Positions 16,939-27,665 of a DNA stretch of 64,000 nt are shown here, piece by piece (position 1 is the first letter of the stretch; each line of letters begins with the position of its first letter). Position numbers and translations under genes: made by a program. The notes under the pieces were generated by a model. The model was not told the origin of the DNA and ran no database searches. It saw only the letters and a list, made by a program, of their open reading frames with translations. The DNA comes from Candidatus Woesearchaeota archaeon (GTDB lineage Archaea; Nanobdellota; Nanobdellia; Woesearchaeales; UBA12501), in assembly GCA_030651375.1 (NCBI GenBank), contig JAUSFM010000011.1, positions 1 to 64,000 on the forward strand, given 5' to 3'.

Positions 16939-19260
16939 TTATGCGTCACAAAAGATACATCTGCTCATAACTCCAGTTCGAAAAAATAATAGCTTCCCAG
17001 ATCTCAAACAGTTTTTGCAGACGCTTTTATTACAACTTTGACATTTTACAATTTCTTTTTTACAGATTTCATTTTTACACCCGGGGCAAGTGCGCATATC
17101 TTCTTCACAAACATACTTAGCACATACATGACATTTGACTAAATGTGATTTACATGCCCTCTTTTGACAGATTACACATGAATAACCATGATCTACACAA
17201 TTTAGTTTAGCACAAGAATAACAAACGTACACATCCTTTTTTATTTTTTTAAAGCAAGTAGAACAATTCCCAAGTTCGTTTATTCCTAACCAATCGTAGT
17301 TGATTCTTAATTTTTTAGAATTTTTTTCTGCGTGCAGATTAAACTCAACTGTTGAAACTGGAGCAAAAAGATATTGAACGTCACATATAGAAAACATTTC
17401 TTTTTCGGGTTTTATTTCAAAAGAAGTAAGTAGTTTCTCTGATTTGTTCATATAATCGGTTTCAATTTTTTTAATGTATCTATCTTTTTCTAATTCTACC
17501 TGTTCCAATAATTTTTTTTGAAATTTTAGAGTTGAGTCAAGTCTGTCAATCTTATTTTGTTTTGAAAGTGATTTATTATCCTCAGACACAATCATCGCGA
17601 AGGCGACTTTCTGTTTCCTTAATTGTTGCAATTGTTTTTCTGCTAATCCTCCAGTGAGATTTTTAAAAGCTTCGGTTTCTAATGAAAGTCTTTCTTTAGT
17701 TTCTTCAATTTTTAATGCTAATCTTTCTTTTTTATTATGAAATTTATTCAACTTATCTTCCATCTTTTCATTTATTTCAGTTTGTAAAGAATCAAATATA
17801 TTTTTTAGAACTTCTTTTTTGTTTTTTGAATAAAAATGTGTTGTTTGATGATAGAAATATTGCCCTATTATTTCCCCCATGCTATCGTTAAGTCCTTTTG
17901 AAAAAACTGTTTTTGAATCAAGAGTGAGTTCGGCTTTAGGACCATCAATTTCTTTAGTTTCTCCAACAAATTTAATATTTTCGAAAAAGACAACATCTTT
18001 ATCTAAACGACAAACATATGTTTTTTTAAAATTAATTTCCGGAATATCTTGATGAACATATACGGTTTTAAATAAAAGAAACGGAATAAAATCAATTTTT
18101 TTCGATACTAAGTCATATTTAATATCTTTAATATTGAGTATTAATTCACCAAGAATGTGATTGTGATTGAATCGTTCTGTTAATTCACGAAAAACAGGTT
18201 CTTGTTTTTTTTCTAATTTTTGTTCTTTGAGATTAGAGAAATATGTCATCATTATTTTGTCAAAACGATTTTCTTTTGATGAGCTTATAAGCATTTCAAG
18301 TTGTTTTAATTCACTCAGATCACTTTCTTTACATCTTAATTTTTTAGCGATAAAGTTTCTGTCTAATGGATTTGGAAGGTTGAAAGATATGGTTGTTGCT
18401 ATGTTAGCAAGTATTTCTCGGCTGAAATCAGCGGGGGTTTGAGACGATATTATAACAGACAGTTTATATTTTCTCGCTTCCCTAAGAAGTGTGTCAACCG
18501 GTGAACCTTTGTAAGCTAGTCGATGTGATTCGTCAAGCACTATACAAAGTGGAGTTTCAGAACCTCCTTGTTTATAGAAAAAGTGCCAAAGACCATACAA
18601 GATAAATTCAGCAACCGTGATTCTTACCTCTTCTGAAAAAAGATTTTTAAGTTGAAAGGAAATTCGTTTATCGGTATAGTCTTCAAATTTTATTTTTTTA
18701 GTTCCAGAAAAAGAAGGATTATTGAATAGAGGATGTAACCTATCAAAAACTGATATTGCCCTGGTTTTTTCTTCTGTCGTTTTTGTATCAGTTTCATATT
18801 TTTTAAGAATTTTTTCAACATCTCTAAAAGTTGGGGCATTTTTATTCCATGTTTTTTTATCGTTATTTTTTATGCCTTTTGATTGATAACTTTCTTCTAT
18901 TGCCCGCATTATTAATCTTCTTTGCCTTACGCCCAAAAGATAGATATTGTCTATTATCTCCGTTATTCGTTCGCTCTGCTCAATTGGACCTATTCCCATA
19001 AGGTCTAATGGATTGATAAAATAATCCCCCATAAAATCAATTTTTTCAGCAACATCTCCATATTCATTGTGAAAATCTAGTATTATAAGCGGAACGTTAG
19101 AATTTTTCAATGAAAATAAAATTGTTTTTATACAAGAAGTTTTACCTGATCCACTTTGACCAACGATTAACAAATGTTGATTAATTTCTTGAGAAGGATC
19201 CCAGTAATAATCTGTTTTTTTCTTTTTTCCCAAATATATTTTCATTTTAGCAGGACCCAC
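16939..19260 (-). CDS. HerA/VirB4-like ATPase with coiled coil and cysteine-rich zinc-binding array
   Basis: The protein is about 773 residues. Residues about 28-330 are a HerA/DUF87-type ATPase: Walker A GQSGSGKTS (34-42), IILDFHNEYGD, Walker B LCIVLDESHRL and SVIISSQTPADFS. Residues about 480-620 are strongly charged and likely coiled coil. The last 110 residues hold about ten CxxC-type pairs repeating every 18-20 residues (CVICQKRACKSH, CHVCAKYVCEED, CPGCKNEICKKE, CQSCNKSVCKNC), which suggests serial zinc-binding modules. HerA-like ATPases move DNA in repair, conjugation or defence. It is visibly AT-richer than its neighbours, which suggests transfer. The start is GTG at 19260 or ATG at 19245. 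Confidence 0.8.
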   Translation of the reverse strand: MGPAKMKIYLGKKKKTDYYWDPSQEINQHLLIVGQSGSGKTSCIKTILFSLKNSNVPLIILDFHNEYGDVAEKIDFMGDYFINPLDLMGIGPIEQSERITEIIDNIYLLGVRQRRLIMRAIEESYQSKGIKNNDKKTWNKNAPTFRDVEKILKKYETDTKTTEEKTRAISVFDRLHPLFNNPSFSGTKKIKFEDYTDKRISFQLKNLFSEEVRITVAEFILYGLWHFFYKQGGSETPLCIVLDESHRLAYKGSPVDTLLREARKYKLSVIISSQTPADFSREILANIATTISFNLPNPLDRNFIAKKLRCKESDLSELKQLEMLISSSKENRFDKIMMTYFSNLKEQKLEKKQEPVFRELTERFNHNHILGELILNIKDIKYDLVSKKIDFIPFLLFKTVYVHQDIPEINFKKTYVCRLDKDVVFFENIKFVGETKEIDGPKAELTLDSKTVFSKGLNDSMGEIIGQYFYHQTTHFYSKNKKEVLKNIFDSLQTEINEKMEDKLNKFHNKKERLALKIEETKERLSLETEAFKNLTGGLAEKQLQQLRKQKVAFAMIVSEDNKSLSKQNKIDRLDSTLKFQKKLLEQVELEKDRYIKKIETDYMNKSEKLLTSFEIKPEKEMFSICDVQYLFAPVSTVEFNLHAEKNSKKLRINYDWLGINELGNCSTCFKKIKKDVYVCYSCAKLNCVDHGYSCVICQKRACKSHLVKCHVCAKYVCEEDMRTCPGCKNEICKKEIVKCQSCNKSVCKNCLRSGKLLFFRTGVMSRCIFCDA

Positions 19261-19364
19261 TTATTCATAAGGAAGATAGCGTTTAAATACAATAAACCCC
19301 TATTTAAACCTTTCTTCAGAACAGCGCTCCCGCTCCTCAGTCAATAAAATAGAAAATAAAAAAA

Positions 19365-19386
19365 AACCGCGAAGGGTAGAGAAAAA
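19365..19386 (-). other. 23S processing stem, 3' arm
   Basis: These 22 bases are the exact reverse complement of 22697-22718. In the minus-strand transcript the two arms pair around the 23S rRNA, as in archaeal rRNA precursors where such a helix carries the bulge-helix-bulge endonuclease site. The arms set the approximate mature 23S ends. Confidence 0.85.
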
Positions 19387-20322
19387 ATGAACTTTTAGTA
19401 GCGGCTAGCTGAGCGCATCGTTACCTTTGCGCGTACACACCCGCTCTATCAATCCCATCTTCTATGGGAGTTCTATGATGTCTCTTTTCGAGGGCCGCTT
19501 CGTGCTTAGATGCTTTCAGCACTTATCGGCATACGGCGTAGCTGCCCGGCCTACCCTATCGGATAACCGGAAGACCAGTGGCCGCGAACCTTCGTTCCTC
19601 TCGTACTAGAAGGTCCTTCCCCTCAGACATCCCGCATTTCCAGTAGATATCAAACAAACTGCCTCACAGCGTTCTGAACCCAGCTAACGATCCCTTTTAA
19701 TGGGTGAACACCCCCACCCTTGCACGCTTCTGCACGCGCGGGATAGGAAGAGCCGACGTCGATGTAGCAAACCGCGCCGTCTATAGGAACTATCGGGCGC
19801 GACAACTCTGTTATCCCCGGAGTAACTTTTCTGTCATCAGTAGCCCCCATCAAGGAGGACATACTGGTTCGCTAGGCCACACTTTCGTGTTTGGATTCCT
19901 TACTGTTCGGAATCCAATCAGGCTGGCTTATGCCCTTGCACTCCACGTCCGATTTCTGACCGGACTGAGCCAACCTTTGGGCACCGATGATATCGTTTCA
20001 TCGGTGTGCCACCCCAGCCAAACTGTCCGCCTACCGGTGTCCTCGCATTGCGAGTGAGCAATGCAAGTCATGAAGGATGGTGTTTCATTGTTGTCTACAC
20101 ATGACCTGGCGACCATGCTTTAACGACTCCCATCTACGCTGCACATCACAACTTGCATCACAGCAATAAGCTACAGTAAAGTTTCACGGGGTCTTCGCTT
20201 CCCACTGGAAATCTCTGGTCTTTGCACCAGAACAATGGTTTCAGGGGCTTTGAGCTAGGGACAGTGTCGATCTCGTTGCGCCATTCATGCGAGCCGGCAT
20301 TCAACCGGCAAGGTATTACGCT

Positions 20323-20743
20323 CATTCTGTTGCTTCACTCCGAAGAGTTACTGACCACCCATTGGATGGCGCGCGCCCATTTCTGAACGCGTCCGTACAT
20401 CGCTGCACGGGTCGGACTATATCTTACAACCTTTTTGCGCTGCGCGCAAAAAGTTTGCGAACGGAATGACTCCTCGCTTCGCTCGGAGTCATTTGCCTCG
20501 CGCTTTCGCGCTCGGCGTTGGCAAACTTGATTGTTCTGGCATATAGTCTCTGAGGATTCTTCTCGATGAGAAGTCTTTCCTGCTGATTATCTCTCCGTGT
20601 TGGATTTTCAGAAATTTGTTTTGTCGCCAAAACAAACGACTACCAACATTTTATCGAGACGTTCCAGCATATAGCCAAATTTGTATCCCACGTTTTTCTT
20701 TGACGCTTCTGTTTAACACACGGGGCTTAAGGCAACATAATTC
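20323..20743 (-). other. group I intron in 23S rRNA, after U1931 (E. coli numbering)
   Basis: The 421-base insert splits CTTAAGGT and AGCGTAATACCTTGCC, which are continuous in other archaeal 23S genes. The upstream exon end CTTAAGGT (20744-20751) pairs over eight positions with GCCTTAAG inside the intron (20726-20733), giving P1 with the required U-G at the splice site. P7 is a perfect seven-pair helix between GACTATA (R element, near 20539-20552) and TATAGTC in the S-like AAGATATAGTCC (near 20414-20427). The last intron base is G. There is no LAGLIDADG or other endonuclease frame. GC-rich hairpins fill 20431-20525. Confidence 0.93.
20431..20453 (-). repeat. 10-pair palindromic hairpin inside the intron
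   Basis: CTTTTTGCGC and GCGCAAAAAG pair perfectly around a tgc loop. It is the same design as the hairpins next to tRNA genes at 5-21 and 33819-33841. It probably forms part of the peripheral P8 region between the two P7 strands of the intron (inference). Confidence 0.6.
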
Positions 20744-21573
20744 ACCTTAAGAGAGTTATAGTTACTCCCGCCGTTTACCCGATCTTAGCTCCGTTGGAAC
20801 AGAGTTTGAATTACGGGCACTGGGCAGACGTCACCAACTGTACACACCCTTACGGGCTAGCAGTTAGTTGTGTTTTTGTTAAACAGTCGGACCAACCTTG
20901 ATATTGCACCCTGCAATCGCAGACATACATCCACAACCGCAGGGACCCCTTATGCCGAAGGCACGGGGCTAATATGCCGAGTTCCCTTAACCCAATTATT
21001 GCCCTGACACCTTAGGTTTCTTACCGAGGGGCACCTGTGCTGGTTCTTGGTACGATTATCGGCGATTTTTCATTGTTCCCTTTTCACGGATTCCAGGCGT
21101 TGGCTGAATACTGCATACGCAATACCATTCGAGGATTTCATCACCTTCTCGCCATAACGGCACTCCAATGAGGTATTCCTCTTAGCACAACAGACAAGTC
21201 GTGTCAGCTTAGCCCAAAATGTCAGAAACAAAGCTTGTGTTGCCACACATACGCCGATAGTACAGGAATATTAACCTGTTGCCCTTTCCCGAGACTCGAA
21301 TGACGAGGTCGGTTAGGATCAACTTACCCTTGGCTGAACTGCATTGCCAAGGAACCCTTGCCCTTTCGGTGGCGGTGATTCTCACACCGCTCGGATCTTA
21401 CTTTCACCAGGATTCTCATCACTGCACGGTCCACACCCCCTCACGGAGATGCTTCTGCCCGAACAGAGAACCTACCTATCACACTCCTTGCGGAGGCCTA
21501 CAGTATCGGTAACTGGATTAGCCCCGTCCATCTTTGGGACCCATGATCTTGACAAGTAAGCTGTTACGCACTT

Positions 21574-21606
<33 letters not shown>

Positions 21607-22696
21607 CGCTGTCTTCGACCATAGACACCCTTCACCCGTTCACACTTAACCAGTATTAGGGACCTTAACTGTAGTCTGGGTTGTTCCCCTCTTGGACACC
21701 AAGCTTACCCCGGCGCCCCGTCTCCCGGATTCTAAGACGTAGAAACATTTGGAGTTGGACAAGAAACCGACCCCTTTCGAGGCCTCAATCTCCGATCCGT
21801 CTCTCTACCGTTCCTACTGTCTCCTCCGAGGCTTGACTACGGCCAACTTCGGTAGGAACCAGCTATCACCGCGCTCGATTGGCTTTTCACCCCTAACCCC
21901 AAGTTAGAAGAACACTTGCTCGTAGCACCTCTTCAGGCCTCCACCCGATTTTACTCGGGCTTCACCTTACTCAGGGTTAGATCGCGCGGTTTCGGGTCTG
22001 ACTCTAGTGACTTGCGGCGCTTTCACACCGTGCCCCTCATTGCTTGCGGGCGTATTGGTTTCCCTATGGATGCTCCTCTGCGGATTATCCTTGCCACTAT
22101 AATAAACTCCCTGGCACGTTATTCTAAACGGACGCTACAACTTCGAAAAGCAGTAGCATTCTATGCCTATCAGGTTTCAGGTTCTTTGCACTCCCTTTTA
22201 CGGGTTCTTTGCAACGTTCCCTCGCGGTACTCGTTTGCTATCGGACTCTCTGAATATTTAGGGTTGGAAGTTGATGCCTCCCAGATTCCCGCCTAATATC
22301 CGATAGGCGGTACTCAGGATACCATCTCCACCTGCATGTGTTCTGCTACGGGGCTATCACCCTCTTTGGCGTTCCTTTCCAGGAAACTGTGCATCCACAT
22401 GCTCAGGTTTTAATGATGGTCCTACAACACCACATGCCTTATGCATTTCTGCACAAGATTCGGTTTGCCCAGTGCTGTGTTCAGTCGCCCTTACTAACAG
22501 CATCTCGATTGATTTCTTTTCCTGCAGGTACTAAGACGTTTCCATTCCCTGCGTTCCCTCTCCTTTCGGAGTTTGTGAGAAGTCTCATTAGGGGATCTCC
22601 GGTTCAACGGCTACGTGCGCCTCGCCGGAGCTTATCGCAGCTTGTCACGCCCTTCTTCGGTTCTGAGAGCCGAGTCATCCACCTGATAGGGTCTCG

Positions 22697-22718
22697 TTTT
22701 TCTCTACCCTTCGCGGTT
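22697..22718 (-). other. 23S processing stem, 5' arm
   Basis: Exact reverse complement of 19365-19386, forming the 22-pair helix that brackets the 23S rRNA in the precursor. It places the mature 5' end just downstream on the minus strand. Confidence 0.85.
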
Positions 22719-22856
22719 CATGAACAGAAAGGTGCAATCCGCACGACTCTCGCCGCACGGTCCTCTGTTTCACCAAGATTCGAAACGCAATGTCTCGAAC
22801 CCGCCTCATATAAGTGATGAGTGGGATATTTTCTGTGATATTTTTCTCGACGTATT

Positions 22857-22937
22857 CGTCGTCCACAACAGTTTTTTTGCGTTAGCAAAAAAAATGTTGG
22901 TTGTTATGGACGCGTCGGGATTTGAACCCGAGGCCCC
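22857..22937 (-). repeat. 81-bp direct repeat, copy 2
   Basis: Identical to 135-215. It covers the 3' half of tRNA-Ala(TGC) and the hairpin TTTTTTTGC/GCAAAAAAA between that tRNA and the 23S gene. In this copy the hairpin is in the rRNA spacer, so it may also take part in precursor processing. Confidence 0.85.
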
Positions 22938-22980
22938 CCGCTTGCAAAGCGGGTGCTCTACCGAGCTGAGCTACGCGCCC
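22907..22980 (-). tRNA. tRNA-Ala, anticodon TGC (rRNA spacer)
   Basis: Acceptor stem GGGCGCG/CGCGTCC with discriminator A, D-arm TAGCTCAG, anticodon loop TTTGCAA on stem CCCGC/GCGGG, and T-arm GGGTTCAAATCCC. A tRNA-Ala(UGC) between 16S and 23S is the typical archaeal spacer tRNA. CCA is not encoded. Confidence 0.97.
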
Positions 22981-23012
22981 GGATTTATGATGATTGTGAA
23001 AATAAAAAAATA

Positions 23013-23027
23013 GTACAACGCTCGAAC
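23013..23027 (-). other. 16S processing stem, 3' arm
   Basis: GTACAACGCTCGAAC here is the exact reverse complement of 24709-24723 on the other side of the 16S gene. The pair would form the helix that brackets 16S rRNA in the precursor transcript. Confidence 0.8.
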
Positions 23028-23120
23028 AATAAAATATTTTTGTTTTTCTTTTTAGGTCTTTTGAGAACAAAAAGAAAAAAGTGAAAAAAGAAAATTAATT
23101 CTTTTTTATAAAAAAAGAAA

Positions 23121-24592
<1,472 letters not shown>

Positions 24593-24708
24593 TCTTTGAA
24601 CGGTTTTTGTAGCGACTGTCTAAACAGCCGCCCCGCGACGTTCGTTACGATCCTGTCGATCTAGAAGACTGAAACTAATTATTTGTCACTATCAAAGTAT
24701 TTGGTTTC

Positions 24709-24723
24709 GTTCGAGCGTTGTAC
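24709..24723 (-). other. 16S processing stem, 5' arm
   Basis: GTTCGAGCGTTGTAC, reverse complement of 23013-23027, lies about 115 bases upstream of the 16S 5' end. It forms the other half of the 16S precursor helix. Confidence 0.8.
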
Positions 24724-24823
24724 CAATACGTGAACGTGACGTCAGGTATTTTCGCAGGATTCCCAGAAGATATGGGAAAAGGGGGTGATATGTGCAAGTG
24801 CAGACTAATGGGAAAGTAGGTTG

Positions 24824-24838
24824 CTTTTAAAGGTTTCG
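24824..24838 (-). promoter_or_regulatory. rRNA operon promoter (BRE/TATA)
   Basis: The minus strand reads CGAAACCTTTAAAAGC, a BRE plus TATA-like element, about 230 bases before the 16S 5' end and upstream of its processing arm. The 343 bases between 24593 and 24935 hold this promoter, the leader and the stem arm; no gene is seen. Confidence 0.55.
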
Positions 24839-24935
24839 TTTTTGACGAGGATTGTTCGACGAGAAAAAGAGTTCAGTTTTGATTGTATCACTAATAAGGG
24901 TAAAAAGGGAAAGAGGAATACCCAACAAATCTATG

Positions 24936-25472
24936 TCACCGCGCCAAATTCCGGTTTTTGTATGCTGCATCATAGGTAACGTTCTTGCCCAACGGAGAAA
25001 ACCGGTCTGCTTCAGTCGGATCCCCGAATTCCACCTCGGCAACAACAAGGTCGCGGTCAGCGTAGACGTCAAATTCAATGGTGCGGCCGCGATACGCGCG
25101 CTTGATGCGTTGTTTATGGATGCGATGTCCTTCAGTTTTTGGCCAGTGCAATGAAAAAATGTTCTCGGGAATGAGTGTTTCTTTTTCAAATCGACTGCCG
25201 AGCTCATTATCTTTGACCGTGAAGAAGTATCTGCCATCGTAGATACGCAGACGAAACTCCGGTTCGCTAATCATGAAGGCCTGAAGAGAAAATAATTGTT
25301 CAGCAAGCAGCATGCCCTCTTGATGGAGAAGATATCCTTGGCGGAGTAATAGAGCCTGCGATTTCACGTCAGCAACCAGCGCATCAATGGTTGAGTACAG
25401 CTCAAAAAAAGTAGGCGTCGCAAACTCCTGCCCGTTTTCGCGAAGAAGATATTTGCGTTCGATTTCAAACAT
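24936..25472 (-). CDS. CYTH-domain protein (triphosphate tunnel metalloenzyme family)
   Basis: This 178-residue protein starts MFEIERKYLL, the ExExK signature of CYTH proteins, and has PEFRLRIYDGRYFFTVK, GRTIEFDVYADRDLVVAEVEF and other alternating-charge strands that form the tunnel. Members include class IV adenylate cyclase, thiamine triphosphatase and inorganic triphosphatase; the substrate cannot be chosen here. ATG at 25472 is used; an upstream TTG at 25478 is less likely. It is transcribed toward the rRNA operon. Confidence 0.85.
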   Translation of the reverse strand: MFEIERKYLLRENGQEFATPTFFELYSTIDALVADVKSQALLLRQGYLLHQEGMLLAEQLFSLQAFMISEPEFRLRIYDGRYFFTVKDNELGSRFEKETLIPENIFSLHWPKTEGHRIHKQRIKRAYRGRTIEFDVYADRDLVVAEVEFGDPTEADRFSPLGKNVTYDAAYKNRNLAR

Positions 25473-25516
25473 GAACAAACAAAAGATATAACGAATTATA
25501 AAGGTAACGAAAATGA

Positions 25517-25957
25517 TTATGCACGGTATCCCAGCAACTCACGTTCGTAACGGGATGACCGTTCCAAGATTTCAGCCGATGCAGAGGTTCGCATAAAAGC
25601 GGATACAGATTGAGGGTCTTCACGAATTTCTTGTTCCCGCCCAATTGGAATTCTTTCAAGTGCTTGTCGCGATGCTGAGATTGGATCAGGAACAAAATGT
25701 TTGCCGTGGAACCATTCGCCGGTAGCAGGATAGTACCTAAGAACGTACAAATGAGTGCTTCCAGAGGCGCCGTTAAAATAGAAGCCAACAAATACACTGG
25801 CATCAGAATTGGTATGAGGCTGCATAAGTTCGACACCGCCATACTCCGGCCGGCGCGCATAGGTATCAACTAGTTGAGTAAGTGTAGAAACAACGGCGTC
25901 AATGCTGGGCGATTCGAAAGATACTGGTTGCGCTTGTCCCGTAGTAGGTCACTCCAT
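25517..25957 (-). pseudogene. unknown gene with in-frame TGA at codon 3
   Basis: A TATA box (GTTTATATAC, about 25990-25999) and a leader lead to an ATG at 25957, but its third codon is TGA (25949-25951). The same frame then stays open for 143 codons, including SPSIDAVVSTLTQLVDTYA, YGGVEL and, after an internal ATG at 25825, 102 further codons. Either this is a nonsense-mutated gene, a gene starting internally at 25825, or a recoded TGA. I recognise no family. The open stretch before 25825 looks protein-like, which favours loss of the original start region. Confidence 0.5.
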
Positions 25958-26027
25958 CACAAAATCTGTAATGAGGAGAGTGAAAGGAGTATATAAACAT
26001 TGTGGCGAAAAAAAGAATATTAATTAA

Positions 26028-26129
26028 TTATTTCCCTGCGCGTCGCCGCTTCTCTTTTTTCATGCGCTTGCGCTGCCATTTCCAGCGCATCTGGCCTTTT
26101 TTCTTCCAGCGTCGTGAACTGCGTTTCAT
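26028..26129 (-). CDS. rpl41e: ribosomal protein eL41
   Basis: A 33-codon frame encodes MKRSSRRWKKKGQMRWKW followed by QRKRMKKEKRRRAGK. More than half the residues are Lys or Arg, and the MRWKWQRKRMKKEKRRR part resembles archaeal/eukaryotic eL41 (MRxKWxKKRMRRLKRKRR), the smallest ribosomal protein. A TATA box (AACTATTTAAACC, about 26150-26163) lies about 25 bases before the ATG, so the transcript is nearly leaderless. The gene is too short for usual ORF cut-offs. Longer frames crossing the same bases lack this support. Confidence 0.8.
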   Translation of the reverse strand: MKRSSRRWKKKGQMRWKWQRKRMKKEKRRRAGK

Positions 26130-26179
26130 AGAAGCGTTTTGTTGAGGAGTGGTTTAAATAGTTTTCTGTTTTATTCGGC

Positions 26180-26392
26180 TCATTCATCCGGCCAGGTGCG
26201 CTCATGCTGGAGCGCCTGCAGCACCAGCTTTCGCTTGCGCAGTGCATAGTACAGCGGCTTGTCATTCATTTTCAAGTAGCCAATGCTGATTTTTCGCTGT
26301 GTTTTTGGATATCGATGGTCAAACAGGCGTATAAGTGCGTAATCACTCATGTCATCGGTTGGAATGAGAACGGGTTTCTTTTTGGATGGCAT
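26180..26392 (-). CDS. small basic protein, unknown
   Basis: This 70-residue protein starts MPSKKKPVLIPTDDM and ends ALQHERTWPDE. It is rich in Lys, Arg and Tyr and has no membrane segment. It lies between the coiled-coil gene and eL41 on the same strand, within a neighbourhood of translation genes, so a ribosome-linked role is possible but unsupported. No family is recognised. Confidence 0.55.
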   Translation of the reverse strand: MPSKKKPVLIPTDDMSDYALIRLFDHRYPKTQRKISIGYLKMNDKPLYYALRKRKLVLQALQHERTWPDE

Positions 26393-26432
26393 GGAGAGAT
26401 TATGGAGAAAGATGTTTTTAATGATTGTGGTT

Positions 26433-27578
26433 TCATCCCTGCATCGCGATAATATCTTCAGTCGTCAGCTTCTTTTTCTGCTTGAGCTTTTGCTCGACTG
26501 CTTGTTTCTTTTGCGTGAGTGTCGCGTTTTCTTTTTTCTTGTGGAGTTGGAAGGTTTCCTTTTTGATGGCGCCGACCTGTGACTGCATCTGCCCGAGTTC
26601 CATTAGTTTTATCTGAAGTTGGTCATTAACCTCATCGAATTCTTTTCTGACAGCGAAGAATTTTTTACCAGCTTCTTTTTCCTTGGTGCGCAGCTCATCG
26701 AGCCCTTTGACGGTTTCTACCATTGTTTGGTGCTTTTCCTGGCTGTTCGCGGCCCTGCTCTGGATTTTTTTGTGCGTCTCATCGCATTTGTATTTTGCTT
26801 TTTCAATTTCTTTTGAGAGCGCGTGAATTTTTTCAAAGATGCTGCTGAGGCCTTTTGCCTCTTCATAGATTTTTTTCTTCTCTTTGATGATTTTCATTAC
26901 TTGTTTTTCTTCTGATGGGGAGAGTGCTTCGGTTTCAATTTTGTAGTCGAGGTCATCAATTTCCTTTTTGATGCGCGAGGGGTCATCAGAGAGGTTGTGC
27001 TTGTGGATAAGGTCCTGCTTTTCTTTGTTGAGTTTTTGTATTTCCTCAATTTTGACGCGAACATCCGCCTGCAAGTCTTTGCGCCGGCCTTTTGATTCAT
27101 GCACCAGATGCGTGAGCTTGTCGCGCTCGCTGCGTGCGCTCTTGACTTCACTGATGAGTGCCCGTATTTTGTTTGAGACCTCGTCTTTTTTCATGAACGC
27201 TGCGCGTTTTTTGTCGTTGAGAGAAATAAGCTGGCCCCGAAGCTGGGAAACAGTTTTTTTGCACTCGTCCATCTGGCCAAAGAGTTTGTTTTGTTCCTCA
27301 CGGGTCAGCGGTCGGCGCGCCACGAACGCATTGTCTGCAGTGGGTGGTAGCGGTTGGCTCTCGGGCTCGGAAGCCGAAACATGATGATGAGTAGGCTGAA
27401 GCGGTGGTGTTGGTTTGGTAGGTAACGGCTGCAACGCTTCAGGAACAGAAATGGGCTCGGCTGCAGGCGCTGGTGATTCTGAAGAAACAGTATGCTGAGA
27501 AGTATCGGGAGTAGTTGCTGAGGCTTCATCTTTTTTTACTGCCTCAAAAAGTGTTTGTTGAACGTCTGTTTCCCCCAT
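26433..27578 (-). CDS. archaeal coiled-coil protein (COG1340-like)
   Basis: This 381-residue protein has a Pro/Ser/Thr-rich, probably disordered N-terminal 85 residues, then about 280 residues of almost continuous heptad-like coiled coil from LTREEQNKLFGQMDEC onward. It ends KKKLTTEDIIAMQG, an ending I associate with the archaeal COG1340 coiled-coil family. These are cytoplasmic proteins of unknown function. It follows the uL1-uL10-P1 ribosomal operon on the same strand. Confidence 0.75.
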   Translation of the reverse strand: MGETDVQQTLFEAVKKDEASATTPDTSQHTVSSESPAPAAEPISVPEALQPLPTKPTPPLQPTHHHVSASEPESQPLPPTADNAFVARRPLTREEQNKLFGQMDECKKTVSQLRGQLISLNDKKRAAFMKKDEVSNKIRALISEVKSARSERDKLTHLVHESKGRRKDLQADVRVKIEEIQKLNKEKQDLIHKHNLSDDPSRIKKEIDDLDYKIETEALSPSEEKQVMKIIKEKKKIYEEAKGLSSIFEKIHALSKEIEKAKYKCDETHKKIQSRAANSQEKHQTMVETVKGLDELRTKEKEAGKKFFAVRKEFDEVNDQLQIKLMELGQMQSQVGAIKKETFQLHKKKENATLTQKKQAVEQKLKQKKKLTTEDIIAMQG

Positions 27579-27603
27579 AGGTCATCGGTTGTCCATTGCA
27601 TTG

Positions 27604-27621
27604 CCGTGTTTGAAAACACGG
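27604..27621 (-). other. hairpin between P1 gene and coiled-coil gene
   Basis: CCGTGTT and AACACGG form a perfect seven-pair stem with a four-base loop, in the 87-base gap between the two genes. It may separate or process the ribosomal-protein mRNA (inference). Confidence 0.45.
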
Positions 27622-27665
27622 AAAAATTGAAAATGAAAAAAAGAAAAAAAGGAAAGAAAAAAGAT

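Noticed and set aside
20424-20630. 68-codon frame inside the 23S intron as a homing endonuclease
   Set aside because: No LAGLIDADG, HNH or GIY-YIG motif; it crosses the P7 elements and hairpins and is explained by intron structure.
25465-25869. 134-codon minus-strand frame overlapping the in-frame-TGA gene
   Set aside because: The alternative frame has more protein-like composition and continues in phase to a promoter-linked ATG.
26020-26265. 81-codon frame over the eL41 region
   Set aside because: It is out of frame with eL41, overlaps its promoter and has cysteine/serine-rich random sequence at its start.
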